A model generated the notes under the pieces. That model saw only the letters and a program-made list of their open reading frames with translations, had not been told where the DNA came from and did no database searches. 64,000 bases of DNA, from positions 41,844,370-41,908,369 of the forward strand of contig NC_091939.1 in NCBI RefSeq assembly GCF_041260155.1, in the 5' to 3' direction. Source of the stretch: Ptychodera flava. Its lineage: Eukaryota; Hemichordata; Enteropneusta; Ptychoderidae. Made by a program: the position numbers and the translations under genes. This document shows positions 11,366 to 40,600 of the stretch, one piece after another; the stretch's first letter is position 1, and each line of letters begins with the position of its first letter.

Positions 11366-14300
11366 GTGCAAATATGACACAGAATATCATACTAGAGCAG
11401 AATGAGGCCATGTAGAAATATTTTTTACTTGATGTTAACTTTTTCATGTTGTCCCCAATACCACATTTTCAATACTTCCGTGATGTATTATAGATTAATG
11501 CTTTCTTGTTCGAAATGTGAGCTTATCCATGCTACTATGAATACATGATACTTGTCGTTAGTCAGTACATTTGGTGCAACAACGTTCAGTGGTTTGAGGT
11601 GGTGTCACAGGCGCTCGTTAGCTGGGTAGTCTGCCAAGTAGTTCGATTTTCGGTTCGATCCATATCTGTCAATTCTGCAGTCGATATGCCCGCCACTGCA
11701 ACCTAAATATTCTAGGTCGCAGTGGCGGGCATATCGACTACGGGATCGATAGATCGAGCCGAAAATCAATCTTCTTAGCAGACTACCCAGCTAACGAGCG
11801 CGTGTGGGTGGTGTACATGTGTAAGTTTGTCGTAAGTTTTTCCGCACCTTTATCGATGTAAAAGTGACATTTATTTCCTCTCACACACAACACAGACGCA
11901 ATCCTACCGTATGGAATTAGCCATGTGTATCATCACAGTTTTCTCGATTTCTCTGCTCTGTTACGTGGTGGCGGACTTTGACTCGCCGTTTAATGGATTC
12001 TTCAAGGTAAGATATTGCAATGGAAAATTCACAAACACTTACTAGAAATAAGCCGATGTCAGTTTACAGAGGAAAACGAAACTGTGTTTGCCAATAGTTA
12101 TTTACTTAAACAGAAGGGCCTATCTATTGTCCAATGGGATATTAATAAAATAGGTGTTAAGATTAATGTCTCGCACGAGATGGGAGATTTCTGTATGACA
12201 CTAGCCCGAGAACTTGCAGAACTTAAAGATATCGCTGAGAATACTACTCGAATGTTTGTCGTTTCCTAGTTTGATTTGTATTTCCACTGTAGGAAAAAGT
12301 ACAATGTAGTTCAGATTTATCAACTTGAAATGCGTGAAGTATCGTTCTATCGATAAAAGTTAATCTCTCGCCAGTACCTTTCGTATCCTAATTATTTTGG
12401 ATGTATAAATTGAAGTAACTCCATTAATATCATGCTTGGATATATGTTCCTATATTTGTCACCAATGTTGAACTATCATCGGGGAAATCCGTCCGCTTGG
12501 CAGTGCGGCGTCTTCCCAGGCTCACCTGTGAAGTTTTAGTCGTTCACTACGGCCTCCTATTGGTCATCATATAACCATGCCCTGTCCATCGCGTTTTAAT
12601 TGGTCGAGCTGAACCACGTGACTGACCACAAATACACAGTAATGGGTTGTTTTCATGCCCGTGAAAATGAATAATAAAACATAGTAATTTTACAGCTAAA
12701 ACGAAAATTGTGATTTTTTACACAATTCATAATCAACCACAAAATAAATAAAGCATTTGTCGGCCAAGTTTAGACGCTTTTTTTCAAAAATCTCCGGATT
12801 TGCAAAAATTTTGCAGCGCGCACTACTCTCTGACAGGTTCTGGGGCCCCGTTGTCGTTCGCACAGGAAATTTTCGTACATTTTGACGGTTTTTCGGGGTT
12901 CGTTGATAATATAATGGAAATAACAGACTCCGCGCTGACCATTAACGTTTATTTATGGGCGCGGGCGAGAGGAAAGCCAAGTAACGGGCTCGGCAAGCCT
13001 CACCCATTATTTTTTTGCTTTCCTCTCGCCCTTGCCCATAAATAAACGTTAATGGTCAGCGCGTCGTCCGTTATTTCTATAATGAATTCGCTTTCCAAAG
13101 ACGGAGAGTGGGGAATGATACCATCGGGCATTCGTAACGTGAGAATATAAGTCGTTAGAGCGACAATGGAGAGTGCAAGAACACGATCGTCGGGACTGGT
13201 CAGTTCTTCAGCTGGGGGGGGGGGGGTTTGCGTTGTATCCATGGGGTCACCCTGTTTTTGACTTTGGTGATGAAGGGTCACCATGTTTTTTGAAATGTCA
13301 ATGGGGGGTGTCAGTGTGTTTTTGAATTACAACACGGGCTCATACCTAAAATACATCATACCAGCCACAAATTGCATCATTCAGTGACAGTTTTCGGGGC
13401 GACCTTAAGGCGCATACCTAAATACATCAGAGAGATATAGAGATTTCTGGATGTTTGCAAATAGAAAGTCTGTTTTGCAAGCAACATGCACTAATATTTC
13501 ACAATACAATTTTTCATTCAACTATTTTCCTTCCTGTCACAGGTTTTCAAATAACAGGTATTTTTTCATGACTCATGAGCAAAATGATAGTTAACAAAAT
13601 GTATAGCTGTGCTTTTATGTTTTCAACGATATTAGATAAGGTCCTCTCAGACATTGTGCACATCAGATTTGGCTTAAACTCATAAATAGAGCTATCTGAG
13701 GTTTCTCAGGAGATGTAATTGGATGGCTGGCAACAGTCTAAATACTCACTGAAGTAATTTACTGTTCTCTCTTTGATATAAGAGATTGACATCAATTTAT
13801 GTACAACAGTTTTGGACGTCTGGTTATGCATACATGTAGAAAGTGTGAAATATGAATTTATATTTCACCTTTTCCTCTTTGTCTCGGGTTTGGGGTAACC
13901 ATGTTTTTGAAAGTTAGAATGGGGGAGGTCAGCTTTTGATGTCCCCAAAAAATTATCCACCACCCCAAGGCCGAAGAAATCGACCAGTCCCTTACCCTAG
14001 TATTCACACTGTACAAGCGTACCAGAGAAATTAGCGATGGCTGTCCTTCTGTAATTCATGCCATTTATCACTATTGGACATTCTTTGACGAAGAATCTAT
14101 AAAGATACATATTCTGTGCCGTGTAATTTAAGCGACAGTCCTGAATTCCAGGTTCTCGAATTAGCGCCTGTTGACATTCATGTGACGTCAACCCTTTCTT
14201 CTTTTGTGAAAATTGTGTCCTGTCAATATTTTTTCCAAAGATAAAGCTAACAAAAACCTGTGAGGTGAGCTTAGGGCGACATGTGAATAAATAAAATGAG

Positions 14301-14556
14301 AAAATTTCCGAATATGACGTCCTCTTTCTATCTTTGCATCTGAAAGGCAGCAACTTTCATGGCTTCGTTTTTGGTTGATTAGGTGAATCTGGCGGCGCTT
14401 ATCGAAATCATTGACAAGGCTGAGGACATGTACCTGTTGACACTGGAGGGAAAAGATCCGTATCAGATGAGAGCCAAGCAAACCATTTGCTCGACCAATC
14501 CGAACGCAAGCGACGATAACGACGACGTAGTAGAGGAAGATCTTCTCAAGGTTTGA
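6743..14556 (+). CDS. DUF4239 (bestrophin-like) multi-pass membrane protein, gene B; frameshift in exon 7
   Basis: Nine exons: 6743-6881, 7794-7997, 8553-8586, 8995-9139, 9594-9707, 10853-10918, 11102-11246, 11896-12006, 14383-14556 (stop TGA). Phases match at every junction up to exon 7. The protein (~376 residues if the frame held) starts with a hydrophobic leader (MIVISVVMIIISTHC). TM1 follows (PLIIIALPALISLAF), then NINEAISCFLAPAGLVYA, which matches the 'N-D-x-x-G...GVVYA' segment of DUF4239, and a helical region (LLNNISLEVALLDQVIIL, RLQIYRIIKEEA). The last parts are two C-terminal helices and DFDSPFNGFFKV. The order and spacing fit PF14023 throughout. Exon 7 is 145 nt instead of the 144 nt of gene A. 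One extra base near 11130 shifts the frame, so exon 8 would be read out of frame to an early stop. Either this is a frameshifted (pseudo)gene, an unusual splice choice, or a base error. The ATG at 6743 is chosen for its leader-like segment; an acceptor at 6756 is the alternative. Confidence 0.72.
10522..10547. repeat. (AAAC)n microsatellite
   Basis: Six to seven AAAC units in intron 5 of DUF4239 gene B. Confidence 0.8.
11311..11362. repeat. (GA)n microsatellite
   Basis: About 26 GA units in intron 7 of DUF4239 gene B, on the sense strand. Confidence 0.9.
11611..11801. mobile_element. ~190-bp hairpin (foldback) element in DUF4239 intron 7
   Basis: The left end GCGCTCGTTAGCTGGGTAGT is matched by its reverse complement at the right end, ending 11801. 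The arms continue inward through GATTTTCGGTTCGAT and TATGCCCGCCACTGC to a centre near 11705. Almost the whole element is one imperfect palindrome, as in MITE/foldback elements. No coding capacity. Confidence 0.8.
12566..13083. mobile_element. Foldback-tailed dispersed element, copy 1 (DUF4239 intron 8)
   Basis: This ~520-bp block recurs at 41428-41950. It starts near ACCATGCCCTGTCC, continues through a shared stretch containing TTGGTCGAGCTGAACCACGT, and ends in a hairpin whose ~70-nt arms are 12906-12976 and 13016-13083. The arm core is TGACCATTAACGTTTATT. No coding capacity is seen. The family is not recognised. Confidence 0.75.
13192..13991. mobile_element. Terminal-inverted-repeat element, copy 1 (DUF4239 intron 8)
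   Basis: The left end GGGACTGGTCAGTTCTTC and the right end (reverse complement GGGACTGGTCGATTTCTTC) form imperfect terminal inverted repeats about 25 bases long. The interior repeats a motif around CCATGTTTTTGAAA three times. A shorter relative with matching ends lies at 26770-27075. Non-coding; a MITE-like element of unknown superfamily. Confidence 0.65.
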
Positions 14557-14897
14557 TCACGTGACTGGATACACAGCATAATACTGAAATACCTATTCGC
14601 TTTATTTGTATTCGACTTATCGTGAATTAAAGAAAATGTTTTTATACAAAAGTAAAGAAAGTTGGGTCTCATTGCAGTGCCCTTGGCACTGTCACAACAC
14701 ACATTTCATAATAGACGCTCATTTCGGATTGATGTAATGTGATTACAGTAAATATACGAGTGAAATACAAGGAGTCTGATGAAGTTGGTGTGATAGTATC
14801 ACCTGCATCCACCTTCGGGTTCCATAACGACGGCGTAACAGTAATTCTTTGGGACAGTTCATACAGTGAATAGCACCTCAACAGGCCTACAGCACAA

Positions 14898-15044
14898 ATG
14901 CTTGCAGTGTTGCTTGGATAGTCGATCGAAGGCCCAGGACCGAAGCGTGAGGCCGAGGGCTGAACCAGTGGGTCTATACCAGCGTCGAGGTTCAGCCTTC
15001 GGCCTCACACTTCGATCGACTATCCTTGCAACGCTGCAAGCACC
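14898..15044. mobile_element. ~147-bp hairpin element downstream of DUF4239 gene B
   Basis: Arms ATGCTTGCAGTGTTGC...GGATAGTCGATCGAAG and the reverse complement at 15010-15043 pair, and an inner pair GAGGCCGA.GGCTGAACC continues to the centre near 14970. It is a nearly perfect palindrome in the intergenic gap between the DUF4239 and rhodanese genes. Confidence 0.75.
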
Positions 15045-16281
15045 TGTGGTAACAGGGGACGAGGTCTGACACTGAAGGATGGTCAAATTAAAACGAACAC
15101 CAAAGACTATTTTGGACGCTTCCAGTTCATTCCTAGGCGATGCAGATTTGACCGTCTTCCACAGAGCTCAATGAATCACCCTGAATGGCGGGTCTAAAAC
15201 TGTTCATGGCAGAGTATCCTTTATTATATAGGTTATTATAAACATAAAATATGTAAATATGTAAATAGGGAATGGTTACAATGCTAATTATTCTACAGTC
15301 CTGCTTTGTCTGTTATTTTATGTCAGCACATTTGCGCATGTCTCAATATTTTTGTTCACAAACGATTCACTTCCCATAGAGGTCATTGGTGGTTTCTATA
15401 AAGTGAAAGTGTGATGGAAAAAAATAACCTTGGCCATGTCTACGCTCTAGTAATTTCTTTTCATGATGTCAGATTTTGTTAAAAGGGCAAACAAGTTGTT
15501 GTCCAAAACAGGGATGAAATGACTGCCCGTGTATACTGTTTTCTTGTTCTGGGTCGACTCGCATCAGTTTTTTTTTTCAAAAGTGAAGGTATACCTGTTG
15601 TAGTTATTGGATCAAACGCTGAAGGCGCTCAATGCACGGTGAACATGTTATGATACACGTTACGCAACGTTTTACAGAATATCAACTTTTAAATCGTTCC
15701 TATCTACCCCAAGTTATGCAAAAAGTGTTTGGCACTCGAATTTCGTACTTCTACAATGACGTCCTACGCCTTCTAATGCACCGGCAGGGCTCGAAACTAA
15801 CTTTTTCCCTGGTAGTCCACTTTAGCTACCATTTTCTGAAGTTGGTAGCCCAGTGACGATGGCTGATAGCCCATGCATATTTTAGTTTATGGATATTTTT
15901 TCATTAACCAGACAAGAAAAAGCTATTTTTCAAGATTCTGACATGAAGTGAATTTGCTAGTCATAGATGTGAATACTTGCACACTTTAAACCCAAGGAAA
16001 AAGGTATAACGGACAACAGTGTTACTCAAAAGTTTGGTGACCTATTGACAACCGTTTCATTCTCAGAATGGAAAAAAGACACAAAAATGTAAAAAATCAC
16101 ATTGTTTTTAATGTGGTATCTAAATAGAACCAAACTTCACACGTTCCTTGATTAAAATGTGTATGTAGAAACCCCCCTTCGGTGTACAGCCCCAGGTTCA
16201 GTTAAGTCGCACGGGGTCAACGGTTGCAGCAGTTTGTATTTTGTTTTTCATGACGAGTTCGGTCAAAGCACGACGTCAACA

Positions 16282-33421
<17,140 letters not shown>

Positions 33422-33689
33422 CGTGCTTACTTGCTGTAGTATGACCGAAGCCGACAAAAATGGCTCTGAAATTAGCAATCAGATCTGTAGTTTACTGTTC
33501 AAAGAATATTGCTCATTGCGATGTCCTGTCATCGACGTCATGCGTACGGCGACTGGCTGTTTCCTTGAAACACTGGCGATATCCAGCAATTTACAGTACA
33601 GTTTGTAGCGTCGTAAATCGCATCCACCGGGTACCAGAACATAGAGCGAGAGCGCCGGTAACATTTAGGCTGTATCTCGTGTAAACGGT

Positions 33690-33800
33690 AAAGGGAATCC
33701 CGTCTACGCGTCTGCAAGCTCGGCAGCTGCGCAGCGCAGCCCGTTGGATTATACACCAATGACGTCATGTTGTTGTAGTTCACTTCCGGGAATCCCTTCC
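33690..33800. promoter_or_regulatory. CRE + ETS-like module upstream of the rhodanese gene (copy 1)
   Basis: A full CRE palindrome TGACGTCA (33760-33767) is followed 21 bases on by an ETS-type CACTTCCGGG (33781-33790). The block starts with AAGGGAATCCC and ends GGGAATCCCTT, giving a weak inverted-repeat outline. It lies about 340 bases upstream of the minus-strand start at 33421. The same arrangement recurs at 35115-35210. Binding-site identity is inferred from consensus only. Confidence 0.45.
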
Positions 33801-35114
33801 CCATCGCATTCGCACACAGATGTCTTTACCGAAAACATTTTTTTTTAGATACCCCAAACTGCCTGAGAAATATTGATGATGTCCGTGCATGTCAAATGAA
33901 CTTGCCGCTATCTTCAAACATTTGTGAGCAGCATTTCTTGGAAATACCAACTTAGCAGCTACACCACATCAACGGCTGGCAAATTCTTCCTGTGGCCTCT
34001 GTCAAAATTCGTGAACAATTGTCCAAATCTTTTGGGATAGGCAATAAAAACTTGGCGTCATTTCAAACATTACGTGAACCTCTGTCTACACGATATTGTA
34101 TTATTCTTCTATTTATGAGCGACCAGAAGGTACAACAACATCACTAATAGTCAATAAATCGCTATTTCAAATTTTTAAAAAAATCATAGCGACTCTTAAA
34201 ATAATTTTTGATCTTTCAATTTCTCTGCGATGCTTTTGGAATGAGACCGGCGATAGTGTCTGTGACAGATGGTCCCGCACAACTCAGTGGTACCCTTCAG
34301 ATGCTTCAAGCTTAGAAGTTTGGTGTTTTTCGTCACTTGTCTATAAACAAGATTCAGGTCTCCGTGAGAACATAGCAAACAAATGAAGAAAATCTTTGAC
34401 ATCACGAATATTATCTGGGAAGCTGAATATTTGTGAATATCAATGTTTTTCATAATCATATTCATCTATCAAATTTCAAGTACTGTTTTGGTTGTTTTCC
34501 ACACAACATCTCTGACGGAAAATGGGTACAGCACGGTTAATCTTCATGGAAAATCTTGGACGCCCCGTAAACTATGGTAAACTATATGTCAAGTAAGTGT
34601 GATCCATACGCATTCATTGACTTTTCCATGTACTGCAGAGCAGAAAGAAAAGTTAACCTTGTTGAACCTGTTTAGTTATGTTTCAAGTTTTGCAGTGGGG
34701 AAAGGAACCTCAATGCAGATCAAATACCAATCTGATTTTATTAATAATGTTCATATTTGATAACTATTTATTTTGCACAGACGAGAAATGCCTTTCCGCC
34801 CGTGGCAACATTTCGATCTTCCAAAAGTACGTCATCGATGATTTGTCCTTTTTATTGTGTTTCTAGATTTGTATAATGTTTATTTTCTTTGCCAAAACAC
34901 ACTCTCTATTGCATTGAATCAAATCGAATTTAGATTGCAGAACAGGTTACAACGAAGAATTCGCAATGTGTGACATCCCATAGCGTGAAGATCAGGTTTG
35001 TGTTCTGCACCCAGGCCCTTAATCGCATATCATCGGAAAGGCAATGACTGAAGATGAGTTTTGATCTGCCTGTAGAAAGTTGCACCAGCACTGTGTATAC
35101 TTTACACACTGTCA

Positions 35115-35210
35115 CAAGGGGAATCCCATCGGGGTCAACGACTGCGCAGAAAATGTGACGCGATGACGTCAGCGGAGGATTCACTTCCGGGAATTCCTCT
35201 TTTCCGAGGT
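35115..35210. promoter_or_regulatory. CRE + ETS-like module upstream of the TMEM109-like gene (copy 2)
   Basis: TGACGTCA at 35164-35171 and CACTTCCGGG at 35182-35191, preceded by AAGGGGAATCCC and GACTGCGCAG, mirror the module at 33690-33800. The block is about 300 bases before the ATG at 35464, a usual place for a TATA-less promoter. Confidence 0.45.
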
Positions 35211-35463
35211 TACATTGCCCACCTCTTTTATGTCCTGTGCGCGGTGTGTGACACGTAACTATCATTTACAGACAGCCTCACATCGCTGAAAGAGCGTCGC
35301 TATTTTTAGCCAAACAGTAGGAACCAAACGGTGCGTGGTGTAGGGCTTTACAGCATCCCAACCTGAATTATCTCTCGTTTCACCAGAAAAACGCCGATCG
35401 TCGTTGCATCGATCTACAGTAGAAACCCTTTGTGTGTTTCATCTGTCAGTAAAGTCTGAAAGC

Positions 35464-37607
35464 ATGGCGTCCCTTCGCAGGAGTTTGGCAATTATTTCAA
35501 TCGCTCTCGTATTTTTTATCGTCTCGTGTTCAGCGGAACAATCCATCACCGACCAAGTACAGGACATTCTCAAACAGGTATGTGTGGCTCGGTATTTCAA
35601 TTTATTGCTGTGACCATGGCGCCTGGACTGGAGGCGGTGGCAATTTCATGTATTGTGTGTACCATAGCAGTCTCAATCACCCTCCCTCCCTGAATGTCAC
35701 CGTTTGTTGCCGCTGTTATCTTTACTGGTGAAGTGCAGACGACCGATGACATTGTTTAACCATTGAAGTAGCAGGTCCTCCTATGAACAAGTAGTATGTT
35801 TTTGATCCGAAACCTGAGGTCCAATAAATGTTTCGGATCTAGATGATGAGGTAAAGAGTTATTTTTTCCTGAAACATGGATGCAGCTAGCAGAGAAGCTG
35901 TACTGCAATACATGACAATACTCATCACAATAGCATTAGGGATATCATACAATCCCATGTCAGCTTGCAGGCTTTTCCAGAATTTCTTTGAAAGATTGTT
36001 GTGAGACAAAATAAAAAATCGGGACAAGTGAAGATATTAGTGGACACCCCTATGGTTGCAAACTATTTAAAGGGATTTCTCAGGGGACTGTAAATTTAAT
36101 AATTCTAACAATGAACCTAATTCTAACCCTAGATTATATCAATTCAAACAAAATTTGTGTCCACTTATCTTCAGTCTTGCCAAAAATTTGACAAGACTGT
36201 TAAAAAGTACAAAACGAGGAAAAAAATGAAAAAATCCTATCAGTATGAATTAACAGTGAATCTTTCTGATCTCCTGTTGTTACAGCACAATACCAAAAAT
36301 AAGCATTTGGGTAGATCGTTTTGCAGTCTTGTGACGCTTGAAAGGCAATAGTTTATTGAGCCCGGGCACACTGGATAATTTGTGCAGGTATGAGAGAACA
36401 ATTACATGGTACCAAGGATACGCATTTTGAATGCACAATGTAGAGCAAGCTTGGCCAGGCATAATTTTGTAACATCTGGTGTAGAACATTCAACATAAAG
36501 TTCAGCATTAATTCATTTGTAGTCCATCATAACAAAATCCAGTATCAAGTGTTACTTATGTGTGTACCAGGGATATTAATATCATCGGAACACAGAATGA
36601 TAAACGAGAAATATTGCTAACTGGAAAACAAGGTATCGATACTCTCAAGTGCAAAAATATGAATGAAATTTTTATGGACACACCATAGGTGTGGTCTTTT
36701 TTACCAAATGGTAGAGTGATAAACACAGGACAGGTCAATTATTTTTACCTAACTCATCCGCAAATGATTGTATTAGACCGTAAAGAAACTTGCAACTACG
36801 TACGCTCTGTGGAAAGTCATCTCAGAACAAACTTGCAACCACCTACTGGCTTTTTTCAAATATGATAACATTACAAAGTATCATAATATATTGTTTTTAT
36901 ATTTCTATTCCTGCAAAGCGTTTTTTAAAATCATTATTCAGCTGAAAGAATTACAGTTGATTGTTGTCTAAAAGCAGGTCATTGGTTTCATAATTTAGCA
37001 GAATAGCACAATTCAATAACCCATCTATTGTTATATCTATTTTAGTAGCTGTGGTTTGATAATTAAAACATTTGCATCCTTCTGATAACGGTGAAAAAAT
37101 ATTGTGAAATTTCTCATCAAAAGGAAAATTGCACAACATTAGCAAGTGTGCTTAATATGAAAGAGGTCAAAATTGGTAATTTTTTCTGCAATTGGTATTT
37201 TAACTGTAGACCCTGGAGGGAGCTCAATGGTTGAACACAATGTATTATTTATTGTTATGCAAATGTCAGCAGATACATTTTAATACAAAGTAGACAATGT
37301 ATCAAGCTTAGCAAGTCATTCAAGCATTGTTATTGAAATCCCTAAGGTCACAGTTTTATTTAGCATATGTAATTTCTCCATAAACAGAACAGCAGGCAAA
37401 ATTTACAAAAATGTCAGGTTTGTCATAATTTTTGAACAATCTCACTGATTGTTTAACCCTTTATTTCAGTTCATAGCACGATTGGTTTGGATAGAAGACC
37501 ATGTCATTTGCTTGTTATTAACCTCTACAATTATGACTTTATTTTTCACTTGAATTCCCCTTCTTCTCTCTCTCTCTCTCTCTCTCGTCATCGCTGTTCT
37601 GCTCTCG

Positions 37608-37657
<50 letters not shown>

Positions 37658-40600
37658 GATATATACAGAGAGAGAAAGAGAGAGAGAGACAGAGAGAGAG
37701 TGGTATAAAGGGCATTCTACTCCAGGCTTATGTATCATACATAGATATCAATGCTCATTTGAGAATTGCTGAAAAATAAAAGATCACCTTTGATGTTTTA
37801 ATTAATATACTTAAATTTGAGTGTTTGAAAACAATAACATATAATGCACCTGTCACTCACTCTGATGAATAATGCCATGTAGTGTCATTTTTCTTGAAAG
37901 TCTAATCCATGACCAATTTTGTGAGGCGGAAACTTTAAATTTACAAAACTATGACTATATGTAAACTATGGTAGCCTTCTACCAGGCAATGATATCTTGT
38001 TCTAAAAATAGATGTTCTTAACAAATAAGATGTTCTGCATATGCAAAACACATTACAATGGTATATTCCCAATAATGTTGTAGTGCTGGGCAAAATAATA
38101 ATTATCTGTAGTTATACAGCTTTCTGCAGTTTATACTTTCATTTAATATGTGATTTTAGAAATACACAGTTTATACTTGTCTAAGGCAATAGCAATCATC
38201 TCTATTTCTGTCTGTTCACTCCAATCAAGTAATGGTTTTGATACATTCATTTGCTTGTAAAAGTAGAATTCCCATATTTATCCAGTTTCCCATGCACTCC
38301 AGTCCTTCAATATCTCTTGTCAGTCATTGCATTAAGCTTGACAGTACTTCAGAGTATGATATATCATTTCTGTCAAGTGTTCATGTTGACCTACAAATTG
38401 ATGAATATTTCATGACACAGTAGCACAGAGTCATGTTTATAATATTTTCTTCCATTTTAATCAGTGTAAATATTCAACACATTACCTCATTAATGCAAAT
38501 AGAGAAGCATATTAAAGAATTCATGATAATGAAGAATAATTAAAATGATTGCTATCGTCCCAAAATGGGACTCCCCTTCTGTCAACAACACCAATACAAC
38601 TGGATAAAGCAACGTATCATTTTATTAATTTCAATACATCATTTGAAAGTTGGAGTGCAAAATGTTAGCATTATAAGACTCAAACTACAAATGAAAAAAA
38701 TGCCATCTTTGTAAGGTTGTGGTCCCATAATTGCTTTAAACATTGACATGAGGTCACTGGTGTATACATTTCATCAGTTACATGTGGAACATGGCAATGT
38801 GAATATACCGGTATCTCTTGATCAGGGTATATTGTCAAAGCTAACAGTCTTTCTCCAGAGGAGCATCAATCAAAATCTTTCAAGCTGCAAAACTCAATTG
38901 GCAAAGGCGTTGTTTATTATAAATTGGTGTGTATCAGCGATTTTAACACAGCAGGCTAGATGTATTCTTGTTTACATCTTTTATCAGCTACATGCTCTCA
39001 GTCACACAACAAACCAGGCCACTCCACACAGGTCAGACAGAGAAACATAAACAAATCACCAAACTTTGTAATGTCAGTGCAATGTGCTTCTTCTTTCTTC
39101 CTGATGATTTGTTTATGTTTCTCTGTCTGACATGTGTGGAGATAAAAACAACACCTTGGCCCATTTAGTTTTGTAGATTGAAAGATTTTGATTGTATGAT
39201 TTGTTCAGAGATAAAAGTGTATTTCAAAATTAAAAGACAAAAATATCTACCGTATTTCCAACTTAACCCATTTGTTCAGGTTCTATTTCATAGGATAAGT
39301 CATGCATTCAAAGTCGTTTATGAACTGAATATGAATAACCTTTCTTCAAATACCAAAATTACAAGAACAGTTTATTTCATTGTTAGATTAAGACCAACAT
39401 AAAAGAAGGCTGGAAGGCATTGACCAAAGCAGTACAGCCATATGTGGATGAATATATCACACCTTACTTGCAAGGCGCCTACACATTTACTGATGAAACC
39501 TGCAAAGAATTCTTTGGAGTGGAAGGTGAGTGGAGTTGAAAACTACAGTATCTTTCCACTGTTATCACTTTCCATAAAGTCTTTTTGAAACTGTAGTAGG
39601 TGTTAATCACTAATGCAAAGAAGGAACTACACATTCCTTAAATTGTTGTTATCATCGAACATACCGGTATATCATTATCAATTTTTGATGAATTTTATTG
39701 CAGTCACAAATGATGATACTGAGATGAGATTTTAGAAATTCCTCGATAGCTCTCAATAAACGCACTATCAGTCTTACAACTACCGGGTATACACACAATG
39801 AAGGTTTTCCATCTTTGCAGTGCATGCAATTACCACAAATAGTCTCAGGCTTATTGTGAAATGGTCAGACCTCAGGTTATTTTGTAAACCTTTGCCACAT
39901 AGAGTGGTACAACTACTAATACCGGTAACCCACCAATATCAAGTATTCTTTGAGAACTTATTTATGGTGCAATTATTCAGCCTTTGAAATAACGTTAGAA
40001 AAATGGCCCATTCTATCAAGCGGTATCGGTTTAGATCATTCTATCAGGAGGTATCAGTTTAGACCCTCAAAAGTGTGGGTTATTCTGAATTTGTAAAAGC
40101 AAATAATAGACCCTCAAGAAATCTTGGCACTAATAGACCGATGAGAAAACATAGCTTTCAGATGAAAGCTTCATTGACCTTCTTCACATCTCTCATTTGC
40201 AAAAATTCTGAAAAGCTGAAAATAAAGGGCCAGTAATTGACATTATTATACACCTACGTCTGTAACCTATGGAGTTTCGTCGTACAGTAAGTTTCGGTAT
40301 CAGAGGACGCGGAGTCCAATAACTTTGACGCGGAGTACAATAACTTTAGGTGTTATTGGACGCTATTTGACCTTTGACCTCAAAACACCTTTATGTCAAC
40401 AAGAGGAAAAAGAGGAGAATATTTTACATTTTTTACAAAAATATATACTTCTTAACATTCAGTACTTCACAAAGTAAATCATGGTCAGTCCAAAACCCGT
40501 GAATTTGAGTGAAATTATGCTGCTGACTTAAAATTTCTACCACGTGCACTGCGCAGCGCAGGTAGAAATTTCGTTCTGTGCGCTTTTAGCGGACGCGCTG

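Noticed and set aside
11640..11760. B-box-like GGTTCGATCC suggesting a tRNA gene
   Set aside because: It lies in the arm of the 11611-11801 hairpin and no cloverleaf or A box at proper distance could be drawn.
14866..15086. Open frames on both strands with similar sequence (RSVRPRAEP-like)
   Set aside because: Both strands read alike because the region is a palindrome; non-coding hairpin.
33800..33960. THAP-zinc-finger-like fragment (PKLPEKY ... NICEQHF)
   Set aside because: Only a C-x-x-H-F match plus a loose start, separated by a frame change and stops; too weak to call a THAP domain.
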